Positions 54,245 through 63,131 are shown, numbered from the stretch's first letter. The stretch: DNA of 64,000 nt from Pseudomonas fluorescens (GCF_902497995.1 NZ_CABVII010000023.1:50636-114635), one strand, 5' to 3'. A program made the numbers and translations. The notes: generated by a model not told the origin, from the sequence alone.

Positions 54245-54508
54245 ATGAGAGAAACTACATTCAATCCCGAGGATATGCCGATCCTCAACCTCGACACTTC
54301 TGGCTCAAGTCGTCACGAAGCTTCCCATTTTCTCGACAGCCCGGAAATAATGGCTGCTTACATTGCTGAAAGTATGAAGGCCGGTGACACGGCGCTGGTT
54401 CATGCACTGGGCGAAGTTTCAAAAGCTAAAGGGGTGAACAAAGTCGCCCAGGAAGCCGAGAGAGCCTTTACAAAGTGCGGATGTGAGCGATGTGTTGCGG
54501 GTGGTTGA
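54245..54508 (+). pseudogene. Truncated addiction-module antidote (HigA-type)
   Basis: The phrases DSPEIMAAYIAESMKAGDTA and LVHALGEVSKAKGVNKVAQE are the N-terminal half of the putative addiction-module antidote family. The usual HTH end (E-x-L-Y-R-S-F-S-x-x-G-N-P) is missing after AQEAERAF. From 54480 the DNA is the tail of the small-protein gene, read in another frame. So the ORF is a chimera of 87 codons. The frame just upstream ends ARAKKILDTLTGK at 54241 and may be the last part of a HigB-type toxin. Confidence 0.55.
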
Positions 54509-54542
54509 GCAGCGTGGATTTGAAACTCCCCAGGAGTTGTGA
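54480..54542 (+). pseudogene. Tail fragment of the repeated small-protein gene
   Basis: Bases 54480-54542 read DVSDVLRVVEQRGFETPQEL then stop, the C-terminus of the protein coded at 53784 (DVSDLFRVIEQRGFDTSKGQ). It is fused to the antidote fragment. Confidence 0.7.
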
Positions 54543-54639
54543 GCAAATTTTAAGGATAAACGAAGTAAAGGACCGACTTTATATTCCCTATTCTTATAGT
54601 TAACTGTCAGAAATTACAGGTGCGCACGTTATTTTCCTG

Positions 54640-55632
54640 GTGAACAATCGAACTCCAGATCACTTGCTTAAGTTTTGGTCTAGTTCAAATGAAATAAAGT
54701 GTGACGCTAGGAAAATGTGGATTAATAAATCGAGACCTCCCATGTTAGCCATTGAAGAATTTCTAGGTGTTTGCCTTCGAGAAATTGAGCATGGCGATAT
54801 CCATCTAGGCGTTACCTCGTTGTCAGAGGGGTTGACTGAATACCGTTTGAAGCTGTCTGACAGTGATTGGTCTACTCAGGTTCTGGCTGCCTGCAAGAAC
54901 CACCCTCTGGCCACACTGCTCCAGGAAGACCCCTATACCCGCCGAGCCATTGAGAAACCCCGCGGCTATTCGGGCGATGCGGTAATGATGGACTACGTGT
55001 ATTTTCAGAAGCCTCCCATCGATTGCAGTGAGCAAGGCAAACGAATTTTCTTGGCCGTAACGGCCAGCCCCAACGGTGCAAGTGTTCGCTGGAGACGTGA
55101 GCACATAGCCAGTCTGATTGACGCTGAGGCCCTGCGTCGAAGCAATTTCTCTGTACTGAGCGTTGCGTGCGGCCACTGCCGCGAGTACCTGTTGTTGAAA
55201 AGTGAAACCCGTAACAAGCTCAAGCGTTTTCTCGCCTTGGATCAAGACGCTGAAAGCATCAACGTTATCAGCGATAACTTGAACATCACACCACTATGCA
55301 TGAGCGCTAAAAACCTCGCCGATGATCAGAGTTTACAAGGCTTTGACCTCGTCTACTCTGCTGGTTTGTTCGACTATCTCTCCGATAAGTCCGCCATTGC
55401 GCTGAGCAACATTCTCCTCGACCGAGCCGCCTCTGGAGGCACAGTTCTTATCGCCAATTTCACTCCAGATAATTGGGGGCGTGGGTACATGGATGCCTTC
55501 ATGAATTGGCAGCTGATCCTGAGAACCAAAGATGACATGCGCAGGCTGATTCCGAACGCACGAGTAGCTAGCTCCTATCTTTACTATGATCCCTACCGCA
55601 ATGTGATTTATCTCAAGATGACCAAAGCTTGA
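54640..55632 (+). CDS. SAM-dependent methyltransferase, 3-hydroxypalmitate methyl ester synthase-like
   Basis: The 330-residue protein has a class I methyltransferase domain from about residue 165: VLSVACGHCREYLLL (motif I, the usual GxGxG modified), FLALDQDAESI (acidic end of beta 2) and FDLVYSAGLFDYLSDKSAIA. The N-terminal domain has EDPYTRRAIEKPRGYSGDAV, typical of the group annotated as extracellular factor (3-hydroxypalmitic acid methyl ester) synthesis protein, to which PhcB of Ralstonia is related. GC is low (many AAA, TTT, AAT codons), so it is probably foreign. Start is uncertain: GTG 54640 or ATG 54715 (AGGAAA nearby). No sensor kinase is adjacent. Confidence 0.65.
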   Translation: MNNRTPDHLLKFWSSSNEIKCDARKMWINKSRPPMLAIEEFLGVCLREIEHGDIHLGVTSLSEGLTEYRLKLSDSDWSTQVLAACKNHPLATLLQEDPYTRRAIEKPRGYSGDAVMMDYVYFQKPPIDCSEQGKRIFLAVTASPNGASVRWRREHIASLIDAEALRRSNFSVLSVACGHCREYLLLKSETRNKLKRFLALDQDAESINVISDNLNITPLCMSAKNLADDQSLQGFDLVYSAGLFDYLSDKSAIALSNILLDRAASGGTVLIANFTPDNWGRGYMDAFMNWQLILRTKDDMRRLIPNARVASSYLYYDPYRNVIYLKMTKA

Positions 55633-55711
55633 TCACTAAGCGATCGAACTACGCCTGTAAGACGAGAACCAAGTGCCATTTCGTGACGGATCTATTTACT
55701 GAAGTAGATCC

Positions 55712-55890
55712 CCCGGCATTCAGCACACTGATCTGCCCATCAATAGTCAGCTCAACAGTGCCACGGGTAACGAGCCCATACTCCTCCCCTTCCGAATGCA
55801 CAATCGGCTCTCCCCCCGAACTCGTCCCCGACGCGTACTGCTCGCGCAACAAGCACATCTGCGACTCGGTACCAAAGCGCCAATCATCGC
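55712..55890 (-). pseudogene. XRE-cupin regulator remnant
   Basis: Reading the minus strand, QMCLLREQYASGTSSGGEPI then VHSEGEEYGLVTRGTVELTI matches the cupin part of the intact XRE regulator at 63132-63680. The HTH half is missing, and the 3' end changes into unrelated sequence after VLNAGGST. It is a broken paralogue 7.4 kb from the intact gene. Confidence 0.8.
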
Positions 55891-56189
55891 CCAAGTCAGC
55901 AGCCAACATCCCATCGGCATAGGTTCTGCCGAAAGCTGCGATTTCTTGATCTTGACGTCCGAAAATCGTGTAGGAATTTACCCCTTGTGGCGAGGGAGCT
56001 TGCTCCCGCTGGGCGGCGAAGCCGACCCAATCCCTGCCCCCCATTTCCCTAGGCGCTCCGCACCACCCGGTTTGCTGCGATTCTAACGATGCCACCCCCG
56101 GAAAGTGGCAATCCGCCTTGCCAAAATGCCCGCCCAGGCGTCCTACAGCCCGGTTGTAGACTCCAAAATGGACGCCTATATTCGCACCG

Positions 56190-56372
56190 TCGCTGACATC
56201 TGTCGGCGATGGGGTTTCGCAGCCCTTAAGATACGTGTAGAACCCAGCACCATAATCTGAATGACGGTCGCAACAGCGCCCGGAATCCGCTTTATGGTGG
56301 CTGTGTGTGGGAGACCTTCGGGTCTGCCGGGTTCCTCGTATCCTCGGTCTGCGAACCCGCACACAGCTACCA
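56190..56372 (+). ncRNA. Structured leader RNA candidate, copy 2
   Basis: The same fold as at 53550-53727. The upstream hairpin pairs 56190-56197 with 56202-56209, P1 pairs 56295-56311 with 56356-56372, and P2 pairs 56312-56316 with 56321-56325 around a UUCG loop. In P1, C-G at the fourth pair of copy 1 is U-A here. In P2, U-A in copy 1 is C-G here. It lies 61 bases before the start of the frameshifted small-protein gene. Confidence 0.6.
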
Positions 56373-56433
56373 CCCAATTCGTTTCGCAGCGAACGGCAGT
56401 AGCTCTTCTTTCAGATACGAGGAAGATTTACTT

Positions 56434-56789
56434 ATGATAATGAACAATCCGCCCCGCCGCTTCACCCCCATCTCTCAATTCGCCACTGACTACCCCGTCC
56501 TGCTCATTGACAGCGACGCCCCGCTCCGCGATCTCCACAACTGCGTCAGCGAACGCCTCAACGCCGTCCTCCAATACCTGCATCTGATGGCCTGCACCAG
56601 CCTCCCCGACTATGCCGAAAACGACATCAACACGTCACCAACATCGCCCGGATCATGGTCCAGGATGTGAGCGATGTATTTCGAGTGATTGAGCAGCGTG
56701 GGTTTGAGACACCCAGGGGGAACTCACCCGTTTTAAACCGCAGCTACACGCGTTGCTGCGGTTTTTTGTCACTTGAACACATGCCGTAA
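56434..56789 (+). pseudogene. Frameshifted copy of the small conserved protein
   Basis: From ATG 56434 (GAGGAAG about 9 bases upstream) it reads NPPRRFTPISQFATDYPVLL through ENDINT and is close to the 53784 protein. Near 56632 one C is missing in acgtcacc relative to accgtcacc. The true frame then continues TNIARIMVQDVSDVFRVIEQ, ending at stop 56787-56789 after an extra tail that reads through the terminator. The uncorrected frame stops at 56670. Confidence 0.75.
56736..56767 (+). terminator. Rho-independent terminator
   Basis: Arms aaccgcagc (56736-56744) and gctgcggtt (56755-56763) with a 10-base loop and T run follow the small-protein copy. Confidence 0.85.
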
Positions 56790-57013
56790 TGGTCATTCGC
56801 TTTTCAGTGAACAGGATTCAAGGGATCGTTACAGATACCTTTCGGGCACAAGCAAAACCCATTTCCATATTGGAAAATCTGTCCCTGTGCCAAGTATTCA
56901 AGGCGTACACTACCGAGGAAGTTGATATGGACCTGATGACGTTCGAAAGCCCGGTTACTGCGGTATTATCCGGGCATGAAGCACCAGAGCGCTCGCTCAA
57001 GCGGAGAATCTCG

Positions 57014-57289
57014 ATGACTGCAGAAACCAAAAAGCTTTCGGATGAGGAAATGGACGCGCTGGAGCGCCGGGTACCTGATCTCGCTGAAATAGCTACCAAA
57101 ACGGCATACGCTCGCGCACTGTTGATGAGCGATAGCGTACTGCGTGTCGATTCTGGCGATTTGGTACGGATGTCACTTGACGGCAGCAAGACGGTTGTAG
57201 CCAAAGCAAAGCCGCGCCGAAAAGTCAAAGTAGGCGAGGTGATCACAGTGCGCCGTATCGAAGATCAAACGGCTGCTGGTCGTGCCTAG
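57014..57289 (+). CDS. Probable antitoxin of zeta-toxin pair
   Basis: The 91-residue protein is helical and basic at its end: LSDEEMDALERRVPDLAEIA, TKTAYARALLMSDSVLRVDS and AKAKPRRKVKVGEVITVRR. It is not epsilon-like; I infer antitoxin from its place. It ends in an 8-base overlap with the zeta-toxin gene, so the pair is co-translated. I chose ATG 57014, with GGAG about 8 bases upstream; a longer frame with an ATG at 56927 is possible. Confidence 0.65.
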   Translation: MTAETKKLSDEEMDALERRVPDLAEIATKTAYARALLMSDSVLRVDSGDLVRMSLDGSKTVVAKAKPRRKVKVGEVITVRRIEDQTAAGRA

Positions 57290-58010
57290 GTTTCGAATAT
57301 TTGCGGGACCGAATGGGTCGGGCAAGAGCACCATCAAGGGAGAAATGGATCCCGCCCTTATCAAGACGTACCTGAATGCCGATGATCTCGAGAAGCAAGC
57401 AAAAGCTACCGGGTTCATCGACTTGGCTATCTTTGAAGTCACCACGACATTATCCGAGTTGCGCACGTTCCATGCCGAACACTATCTGATCAGAAACAGA
57501 GGGCTTAGCGGTCAAGCCGAGCAGATTGGATTGCTGGGCACCAAGGTTGACTACCGAAAAGTCGATGTCAATTCCTATCTGGCCTCCGTGATATCGGACT
57601 TCCTTCGCCAACGCCTGCTGGAAAAAGGCGTGAGTTTTACTTTCGAGACGGTTATGTCACATCGCAGCAAGGTCGACTTCATGAGAGAGGCCCAAGCTCG
57701 CGGTTATCGGGTATACCTTTACTTCGTTTCGACTGAAAACCCGGCAATCAACATAGACCGCGTAGAAATCAGAGTACGCGAAGGTGGACATCCCGTTGCA
57801 CCTGAAAAAGTGCGCGAACGGTATTACAAGTCTCTGGGCCTTCTGCCGGACGCCATTGCAGTCAGCAACCGGGCGTACGTCTTCGATAACTCCGCCGACA
57901 GTACGGTTCTTCTGGCGGAGATTACCGATGGGGTAAGCCTTGAGTTTCGCACGGACGAAATTCCGGATTGGTTCTTCGAGTCTTATGTCGATAAAGTCGA
58001 AACTACTTAA
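57282..58010 (+). CDS. Zeta-toxin-family kinase
   Basis: The 242-residue protein has a Walker A at residues 8-16 (AGPNGSGKST) and a fold typical of zeta toxins, which phosphorylate UDP-N-acetylglucosamine and block peptidoglycan synthesis. Further marks are YLNADDLEKQAKATG, FTFETVMSHRSKVDFM (the E-T-V catalytic neighbourhood) and RVREGGHPVAPEKVRERYYK. It starts at GTG 57282 inside the end of the upstream gene. It is followed by a terminator hairpin. Function as a toxin has not been shown from sequence; other zeta-like kinases exist. Confidence 0.85.
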   Translation: MPRFRIFAGPNGSGKSTIKGEMDPALIKTYLNADDLEKQAKATGFIDLAIFEVTTTLSELRTFHAEHYLIRNRGLSGQAEQIGLLGTKVDYRKVDVNSYLASVISDFLRQRLLEKGVSFTFETVMSHRSKVDFMREAQARGYRVYLYFVSTENPAINIDRVEIRVREGGHPVAPEKVRERYYKSLGLLPDAIAVSNRAYVFDNSADSTVLLAEITDGVSLEFRTDEIPDWFFESYVDKVETT

Positions 58011-58051
58011 GAACTTAGGAAACGAAGCACTCATGCAAAATGGGAAAAATA

Positions 58052-58084
58052 ATGCCCATGTCTCGCGACCTGGGCATCGTTTTT
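58052..58084 (+). terminator. Terminator after the zeta-toxin gene
   Basis: Arms atgccca (58052-58058) and tgggcat (58071-58077) with a 12-base loop and T run at 58080-58084. The rest of the 214-base gap before the convergent helicase gene holds nothing I recognise. Confidence 0.65.
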
Positions 58085-58224
58085 CAACAGAACAACTAGT
58101 GGCCTATCGCGCAACAAACTAACAACCACGCGTCCCGCCACTATTGCCACCCTAACTACTGCCCCGATCCCTCTCGCCTTGGTTCCACCAGGCGCCAGCC
58201 GGTCCGTTGCAACGGCATCCCAGA

Positions 58225-61200
58225 TCAGGCACACACCACCAATCGGCCCTCTCTCAACTCCAACCGCCTCTCACTGATCAATTGCCCAATTCTTTCTTCC
58301 AATAGCGCTGTGACCTTGGCAGTGGCGCGACCAAAGCCAAGCAGTCTAAGGGCACCAGAAATCGCATCGTCATGACTCATTGAAAATCCCGAGGTGATGA
58401 TTTCTGTCAGGGCCTGGTCGAGCTCTTCAGGCGCGACCCACTCCAACTTGCGCTCGGAAGACTCCCAGTGCGCTCGGCTGCGGATGATAACGGGGCGATT
58501 ATCGGCCAAATGAAGAAACTTGCCGCGACGCAAGAAGTGCCTCTGTTTAATGCCGATACCAATGGCTTGTTCAACAGCGGCAGTGATCCTTGACCCTTGC
58601 CGTGTCACCCCGAACGCATCCATGAGTCGTCGGGTGACCTCGACCGAATGCACTGGAGATTCAACATCAACGACTGTTCGGATCAGCTGCAGCAAGTGTT
58701 CAGGCTGATGTTGATGCAGTTCCACCTGGTTGGTTACCGCAGCGAGCCGCGCTTTCTCATAAGGCGCACTGGCGACCGGCTCGACTTCATCAACAGTGTC
58801 ATCCCGGAGAATTTCATGCAGGGGCTCGATCAAAGTCTCTGCAACCTTGACGTTACGACGGTTGGCTATACGTTCGCGCGCCGCTTCGATCGCCGCCACT
58901 GTGCGGCTGATTTCCTGCTTGGGATCGCGGAACCAATCGGTACTCCAGATACGATGGAAATTCCATCCCAGGCCCTCAAGCACACCTTGGCGCAACCGAT
59001 CACGATCACGCGCGGAACGCGAACTATGGTAGGCCGCGCCATCGCACTCAACAGCCAGAACGTAGCGGCCTGGGAACTCGGGGTCTTTCACGGCGAGGTC
59101 AATAAAGTATCCGGCAGTGCCGACTTGCGGTTCTACCTGGTAGCCAAGATCACGCAAGGCGCGGATAACCTCGTCCTCAAAGGGAGAATCTGTAGCCTTG
59201 CCAGTTTCTTTAGCAACTTCCAACTCGCCCGTTTCCGCGTATTTGAGGAAGTTTTTCAAGGCACGTACGCCGTGCTTGGCAGTGGCATCGATATCCAGCT
59301 CATCGCCACGGAAGTTACAAAACACACGCATCGCCAATTTGGCCCGGGTAATCAAAACGTTAAGCCGACGATGCCCGCCATCTTTATTGAGCGGACCAAA
59401 TTCACGGGCGATACGGCCGGATTCATTTCGGCCATAACCAATGCTGATGAAGATCACGTCGCGCTCGTCTCCTTGAATGTTTTCAAGGTTTTTTACAAAG
59501 AACGGCTCGCTGCCCTGTGCGGTGAAAAACACTTCGGCCTGAGGTGTCTTACGCCGCAGTAACTCGACCTCAACGTTGATCAAATCTCGCTGTGGGACGC
59601 TGAACGCGGCAACGCCCAAGGACAGTTCCGGCGTCTCCAACGCATGTTTCATCACCGCTTGGGCGACTGCTTTGGCTTCATCCTTGTTGGTGCGAGTGCG
59701 ACCACGGTCGTACAGTGCGTGTGGCAGATAATCGAAGCTCACACCCTTGGCGTGGAGATGCTGTCCAGCAGAGGGAAATACCACCAGCTTGCTGTCGTAG
59801 AACTCGACGTTGGAGACAGCGATAAGTGATTCGTGCCGGCTGCGGTAGTGCCAGCGCAGGTAGCGTTCCTGGCTACCCGCCGCCTTGAACAGACTGAGGA
59901 TGCTTTCGATGTCTGCGGTGGCGTCGCTCTCGTCATCAGGGGCGATGTCGCGGCTGAACAAATCGCTGGGTGGCATCTGCCGTGTGTCACCCACAACCAC
60001 CACTTGCTTGCCGCGCAATATCGCGCCAAACGCATCGACGGCCTTGACTTGAGAAGCTTCGTCAAACACCACTACGTCGAATGCCAGCTTGCCCGGAGGC
60101 AAAAAGTTGGCGATCGACATAGGGCTCATCATGAATACCGGCTTGATTTGCTGAAAAGCCCGACCAGCCTTGTCGATCAGCTGGCGAATAGGAATATGCC
60201 GGCGCTTCTTGTTCAGCTCTGCACGCAACGTTGCCATTTCACCCGGTTGGTTCACGTTGGGCATGTGCTCCCATACCTGGCGCGCCAGATAGGTTTGAGC
60301 ATGGTTCAACGACGCAGCATCAAGTGCCTTGAATCTGGCGATCTGATTTTCGTGCTTGATGCGATCAAATTGCTGTAGCGCTGGTTTTTCGGCGTAGGCC
60401 TTTTGCACAAGCCCCGAATACCAGGAAAAGTCGAGGATGGCGGGAATTTGATCGGGCGTTTCACTGCGCAGGGCGATGTTCAACAACTCGTCCAGGTGAG
60501 CCTGATGCATTTCGCCCGACAGCACATTGAGACGGGCCATTTGGTAAAGTTCGCTCAGGCTGGCCTGCCACAGCTGCAAGCGCTTGCCCAAGGCCGACAG
60601 ATCCAGGTTGCGCAGCGTTTGGGCGTGGTCATCCTGCATACCGATGACTTCCAGACCAACCCGTAATGCCTGATCAAGGCCAGCGAGATGTGCCTCGATG
60701 TCGCTGACCGCTTCCCCAAGCCCACTGGCGTCCGTGTGTCCGGCGAGAAACGCAATGATCCCTTGTGGTACATGGCCATTACCGAGGTCTTCGTGGAGCT
60801 GGACTACCCAGGCGCTGACGCGCTCGAGTACCGCCCAGTCGGACTGCTGACGCTGCCATTGAGCACCGAACAGGGCACTGCCCAGCCCCTCGTGTCGGTC
60901 ATAAACCTTCTGGCTTTGTTGATAGGCCAGAACCGAATCGACCAGACTGAGTTGTTCAGCATTGCTGCCAGGCAGCACACCCTGTGCAAGCCCCTGCAAG
61001 CGAGCCTTTGAAGCGCGATAGCGCCCCGAAAACACCTTCCACCATTTGTCACCGTAGGCCAGCAGATTCTGCCGCACTTCCAACAGATCCTGCTCCCACG
61101 CGGCCTCGATCAACTGAGTACCGTGGCTGGCTTTGCACAGGCTCATGCGCTGGCCGGCATCCAGCAATTCACGAATGGCATCGCGGCGCAGCTGCCAGTC

Positions 61201-62988
61201 GCCAGTACTCAGCTCAACACCTTGCAAACCAGGCGCATCGACCGCCCGCCTTGCGGCGCGGCAAATGACAGCAACGTCAGCGAGAGTGGCTGGCTGAGTC
61301 AGCATCATTCGAATCGACAGGGCCTTGGCCGCAGCGTCCAAAGCGGCCAAGTGCGCACTTGCCTGTTGCAATGCATCGTTCGCATTGTTCAGTTCAATGG
61401 GTGAGAAATAAGTTCGTGTGCTTCCCCAGAACGGACTTTGGTCCGGGCGGCCCATTTCCTTGAGATGAAGCGTTAATTCTTCGACCAGTTCGCGGCGTTT
61501 CAGCTGATCAGCCTGGGTCCATGACGCCATTGGCGCAAACGCAATCGTAGGCAACACACCGTAGTTGTGCTTGAGTTTGAGGTATCGCCCCAGCACCTCG
61601 ACAAAGTCCATGCCGCTGGTACCCACAGGCGCACTCACTGCAGAGCAATAACGGTTCAAGTTACCTTGCAGTTGCGCCAGGTTGGCCAGATCGTCCTCGC
61701 CGGCCTTAGTTAATGGCCGGCCTTGTTCAAGTGTACGCCCCAGCTCTTTGAGCACCGACGTCCTGGTCGACTTGTGGCTGTGCAACTCAAGCACTGCGTC
61801 ACCCAAGTGACATTCATCGAGTCGACGCTTGACGACTTCAAGGGCAGCCATTTTTTCGGCCACGAACAACACTGTTTTTTTCTGGGCAATCAGTTCCGCG
61901 ATGATGTTGGTGATGGTCTGCGACTTACCGGTACCCGGCGGCCCCTGGATAACCAGGTTGGCGCCCTCTCGCACTTCGAGAATCGCTTCCGTCTGGCTAC
62001 TGTCTGCATCTTTGACGAATCGCACTTCCCCTGGTTGGAGCACCGAGTCGATGTTCACATCTTCGGCATAGGCAGGATGCTGGTCACCGAAGCCAGGCCC
62101 CAGGAGCCGGTTGATGACGGGGTGGGCGTCAGGCTGCTGGTCTTGCGGCCAGCTCTTCGGGTCCAGATCCTTGAACATCAGGAACTTGCCGAAGGAAAAG
62201 AACCCGAGGGCAGCCTCGTTTGTTGAAACCTTCCAGCGGGGTTGCTTGCTTATCAGGTCCGTGACTTCGGTATAAAAGCTGTCGAGACTGCCCTGCGTAG
62301 CGTCGAAGCGATCCTCACTGAACTCACAGGCCGCAAGGTCCAGACCAAAATCAGTCTTGAGCTTGGCGATCAAAGACAAGTTAGGCATTAACTCGTCGCC
62401 GGAATACTTCAGCTTGAAGGCGTCCTTTGCGCCGCTGCGTTCGAGGGTCACCGGCAATAACATCAAGGGAGCCTTGCGAAGGGTCTCTGAGCTGTCCGCC
62501 TCGTACCAATGAAGGAAGCCCAATGCCAGAAACAGGGTATTGACGCCTTGCTCTTCGATAAAGGCTCTCGCCTCACTGTGAATTCTCAGCAGCTGCAGGA
62601 ACAGGCGTTCCTCATCCAGTGCTGTCTGCAGGCGCGTATCCGTATGCCGACGCGCTCGACCAGACTCGTCCAGCTCATCATCGACAAAACCCGATTCACC
62701 CAGGGCGTCGAGTTCATGCAACAGCAGTTCCTCAGTCGCAGCGTCCTGAGCGTCTTCCCCCTCGACCTGAGTGTTTTTCGCCAACGCAGCCAACTTCTGG
62801 CGTGCCATTGGCGAAAAACTCATGGCCTTCTCCTGCCGATAAAGCAGGTGGAACACCGACTCTGAAAGCTCATCCACCACAGCCAATGTCTTGGCTGAGG
62901 CTCGGAAGTTCAGCATGGTGTTGCGAAGGCCGATATCGAGCAGTTCCTTGCGGCTACCCTGCAGTTTTTGACTGATCCCTGAACTCAT
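58225..62988 (-). CDS. DUF4011-SF1 helicase-Vsr-like nuclease protein (Hhe-type anti-phage candidate)
   Basis: The 1587-residue protein has several domains in order. DUF4011 is at about residues 10-330 (LLDIGLRNTMLNFRASAKTL, DEERLFLQLLRIHSEARAFI). SF1 helicase Walker A GPPGTGKSQTITN lies at 349-361, Walker B VVVFDEASQVKA near 975, GDTRQMPPSD, WHYRSRHESLIAVSN, NIQGDERDVIFISIGYGRN and RRLNVLITRAKLAMRVF. A PD-(D/E)xK/Vsr-like nuclease lies near 1265-1370 (EVIRALRDLGYQVEPQVG, VECDGAAYH), and a DUF3320-like winged helix is near 1445. This layout matches the DUF4011-helicase-Vsr system (Hhe) reported as anti-phage. GAGAG lies about 9 bases before ATG 62988. It stands next to a zeta-toxin pair. Confidence 0.85.
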   Translation of the reverse strand: MSSGISQKLQGSRKELLDIGLRNTMLNFRASAKTLAVVDELSESVFHLLYRQEKAMSFSPMARQKLAALAKNTQVEGEDAQDAATEELLLHELDALGESGFVDDELDESGRARRHTDTRLQTALDEERLFLQLLRIHSEARAFIEEQGVNTLFLALGFLHWYEADSSETLRKAPLMLLPVTLERSGAKDAFKLKYSGDELMPNLSLIAKLKTDFGLDLAACEFSEDRFDATQGSLDSFYTEVTDLISKQPRWKVSTNEAALGFFSFGKFLMFKDLDPKSWPQDQQPDAHPVINRLLGPGFGDQHPAYAEDVNIDSVLQPGEVRFVKDADSSQTEAILEVREGANLVIQGPPGTGKSQTITNIIAELIAQKKTVLFVAEKMAALEVVKRRLDECHLGDAVLELHSHKSTRTSVLKELGRTLEQGRPLTKAGEDDLANLAQLQGNLNRYCSAVSAPVGTSGMDFVEVLGRYLKLKHNYGVLPTIAFAPMASWTQADQLKRRELVEELTLHLKEMGRPDQSPFWGSTRTYFSPIELNNANDALQQASAHLAALDAAAKALSIRMMLTQPATLADVAVICRAARRAVDAPGLQGVELSTGDWQLRRDAIRELLDAGQRMSLCKASHGTQLIEAAWEQDLLEVRQNLLAYGDKWWKVFSGRYRASKARLQGLAQGVLPGSNAEQLSLVDSVLAYQQSQKVYDRHEGLGSALFGAQWQRQQSDWAVLERVSAWVVQLHEDLGNGHVPQGIIAFLAGHTDASGLGEAVSDIEAHLAGLDQALRVGLEVIGMQDDHAQTLRNLDLSALGKRLQLWQASLSELYQMARLNVLSGEMHQAHLDELLNIALRSETPDQIPAILDFSWYSGLVQKAYAEKPALQQFDRIKHENQIARFKALDAASLNHAQTYLARQVWEHMPNVNQPGEMATLRAELNKKRRHIPIRQLIDKAGRAFQQIKPVFMMSPMSIANFLPPGKLAFDVVVFDEASQVKAVDAFGAILRGKQVVVVGDTRQMPPSDLFSRDIAPDDESDATADIESILSLFKAAGSQERYLRWHYRSRHESLIAVSNVEFYDSKLVVFPSAGQHLHAKGVSFDYLPHALYDRGRTRTNKDEAKAVAQAVMKHALETPELSLGVAAFSVPQRDLINVEVELLRRKTPQAEVFFTAQGSEPFFVKNLENIQGDERDVIFISIGYGRNESGRIAREFGPLNKDGGHRRLNVLITRAKLAMRVFCNFRGDELDIDATAKHGVRALKNFLKYAETGELEVAKETGKATDSPFEDEVIRALRDLGYQVEPQVGTAGYFIDLAVKDPEFPGRYVLAVECDGAAYHSSRSARDRDRLRQGVLEGLGWNFHRIWSTDWFRDPKQEISRTVAAIEAARERIANRRNVKVAETLIEPLHEILRDDTVDEVEPVASAPYEKARLAAVTNQVELHQHQPEHLLQLIRTVVDVESPVHSVEVTRRLMDAFGVTRQGSRITAAVEQAIGIGIKQRHFLRRGKFLHLADNRPVIIRSRAHWESSERKLEWVAPEELDQALTEIITSGFSMSHDDAISGALRLLGFGRATAKVTALLEERIGQLISERRLELREGRLVVCA

Positions 62989-63131
62989 GAGGACTCTCTT
63001 GAAACGTGGTAGAGGCTGGAAACGATGGAAAACAGATTATCGTGGGTTACCGGCAGACGCTCGGATCACGAACATCGCCACTACAACGGACTACTGGTGA
63101 CTGTAGGGGAAACGCTGAAGTATTTTACTGA

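Noticed and set aside
55649..56377. A 242-codon minus-strand frame
   Set aside because: It strings together the antisense of the leader RNA, a REP-like stretch and the XRE-cupin fragment; only that fragment is gene-derived.
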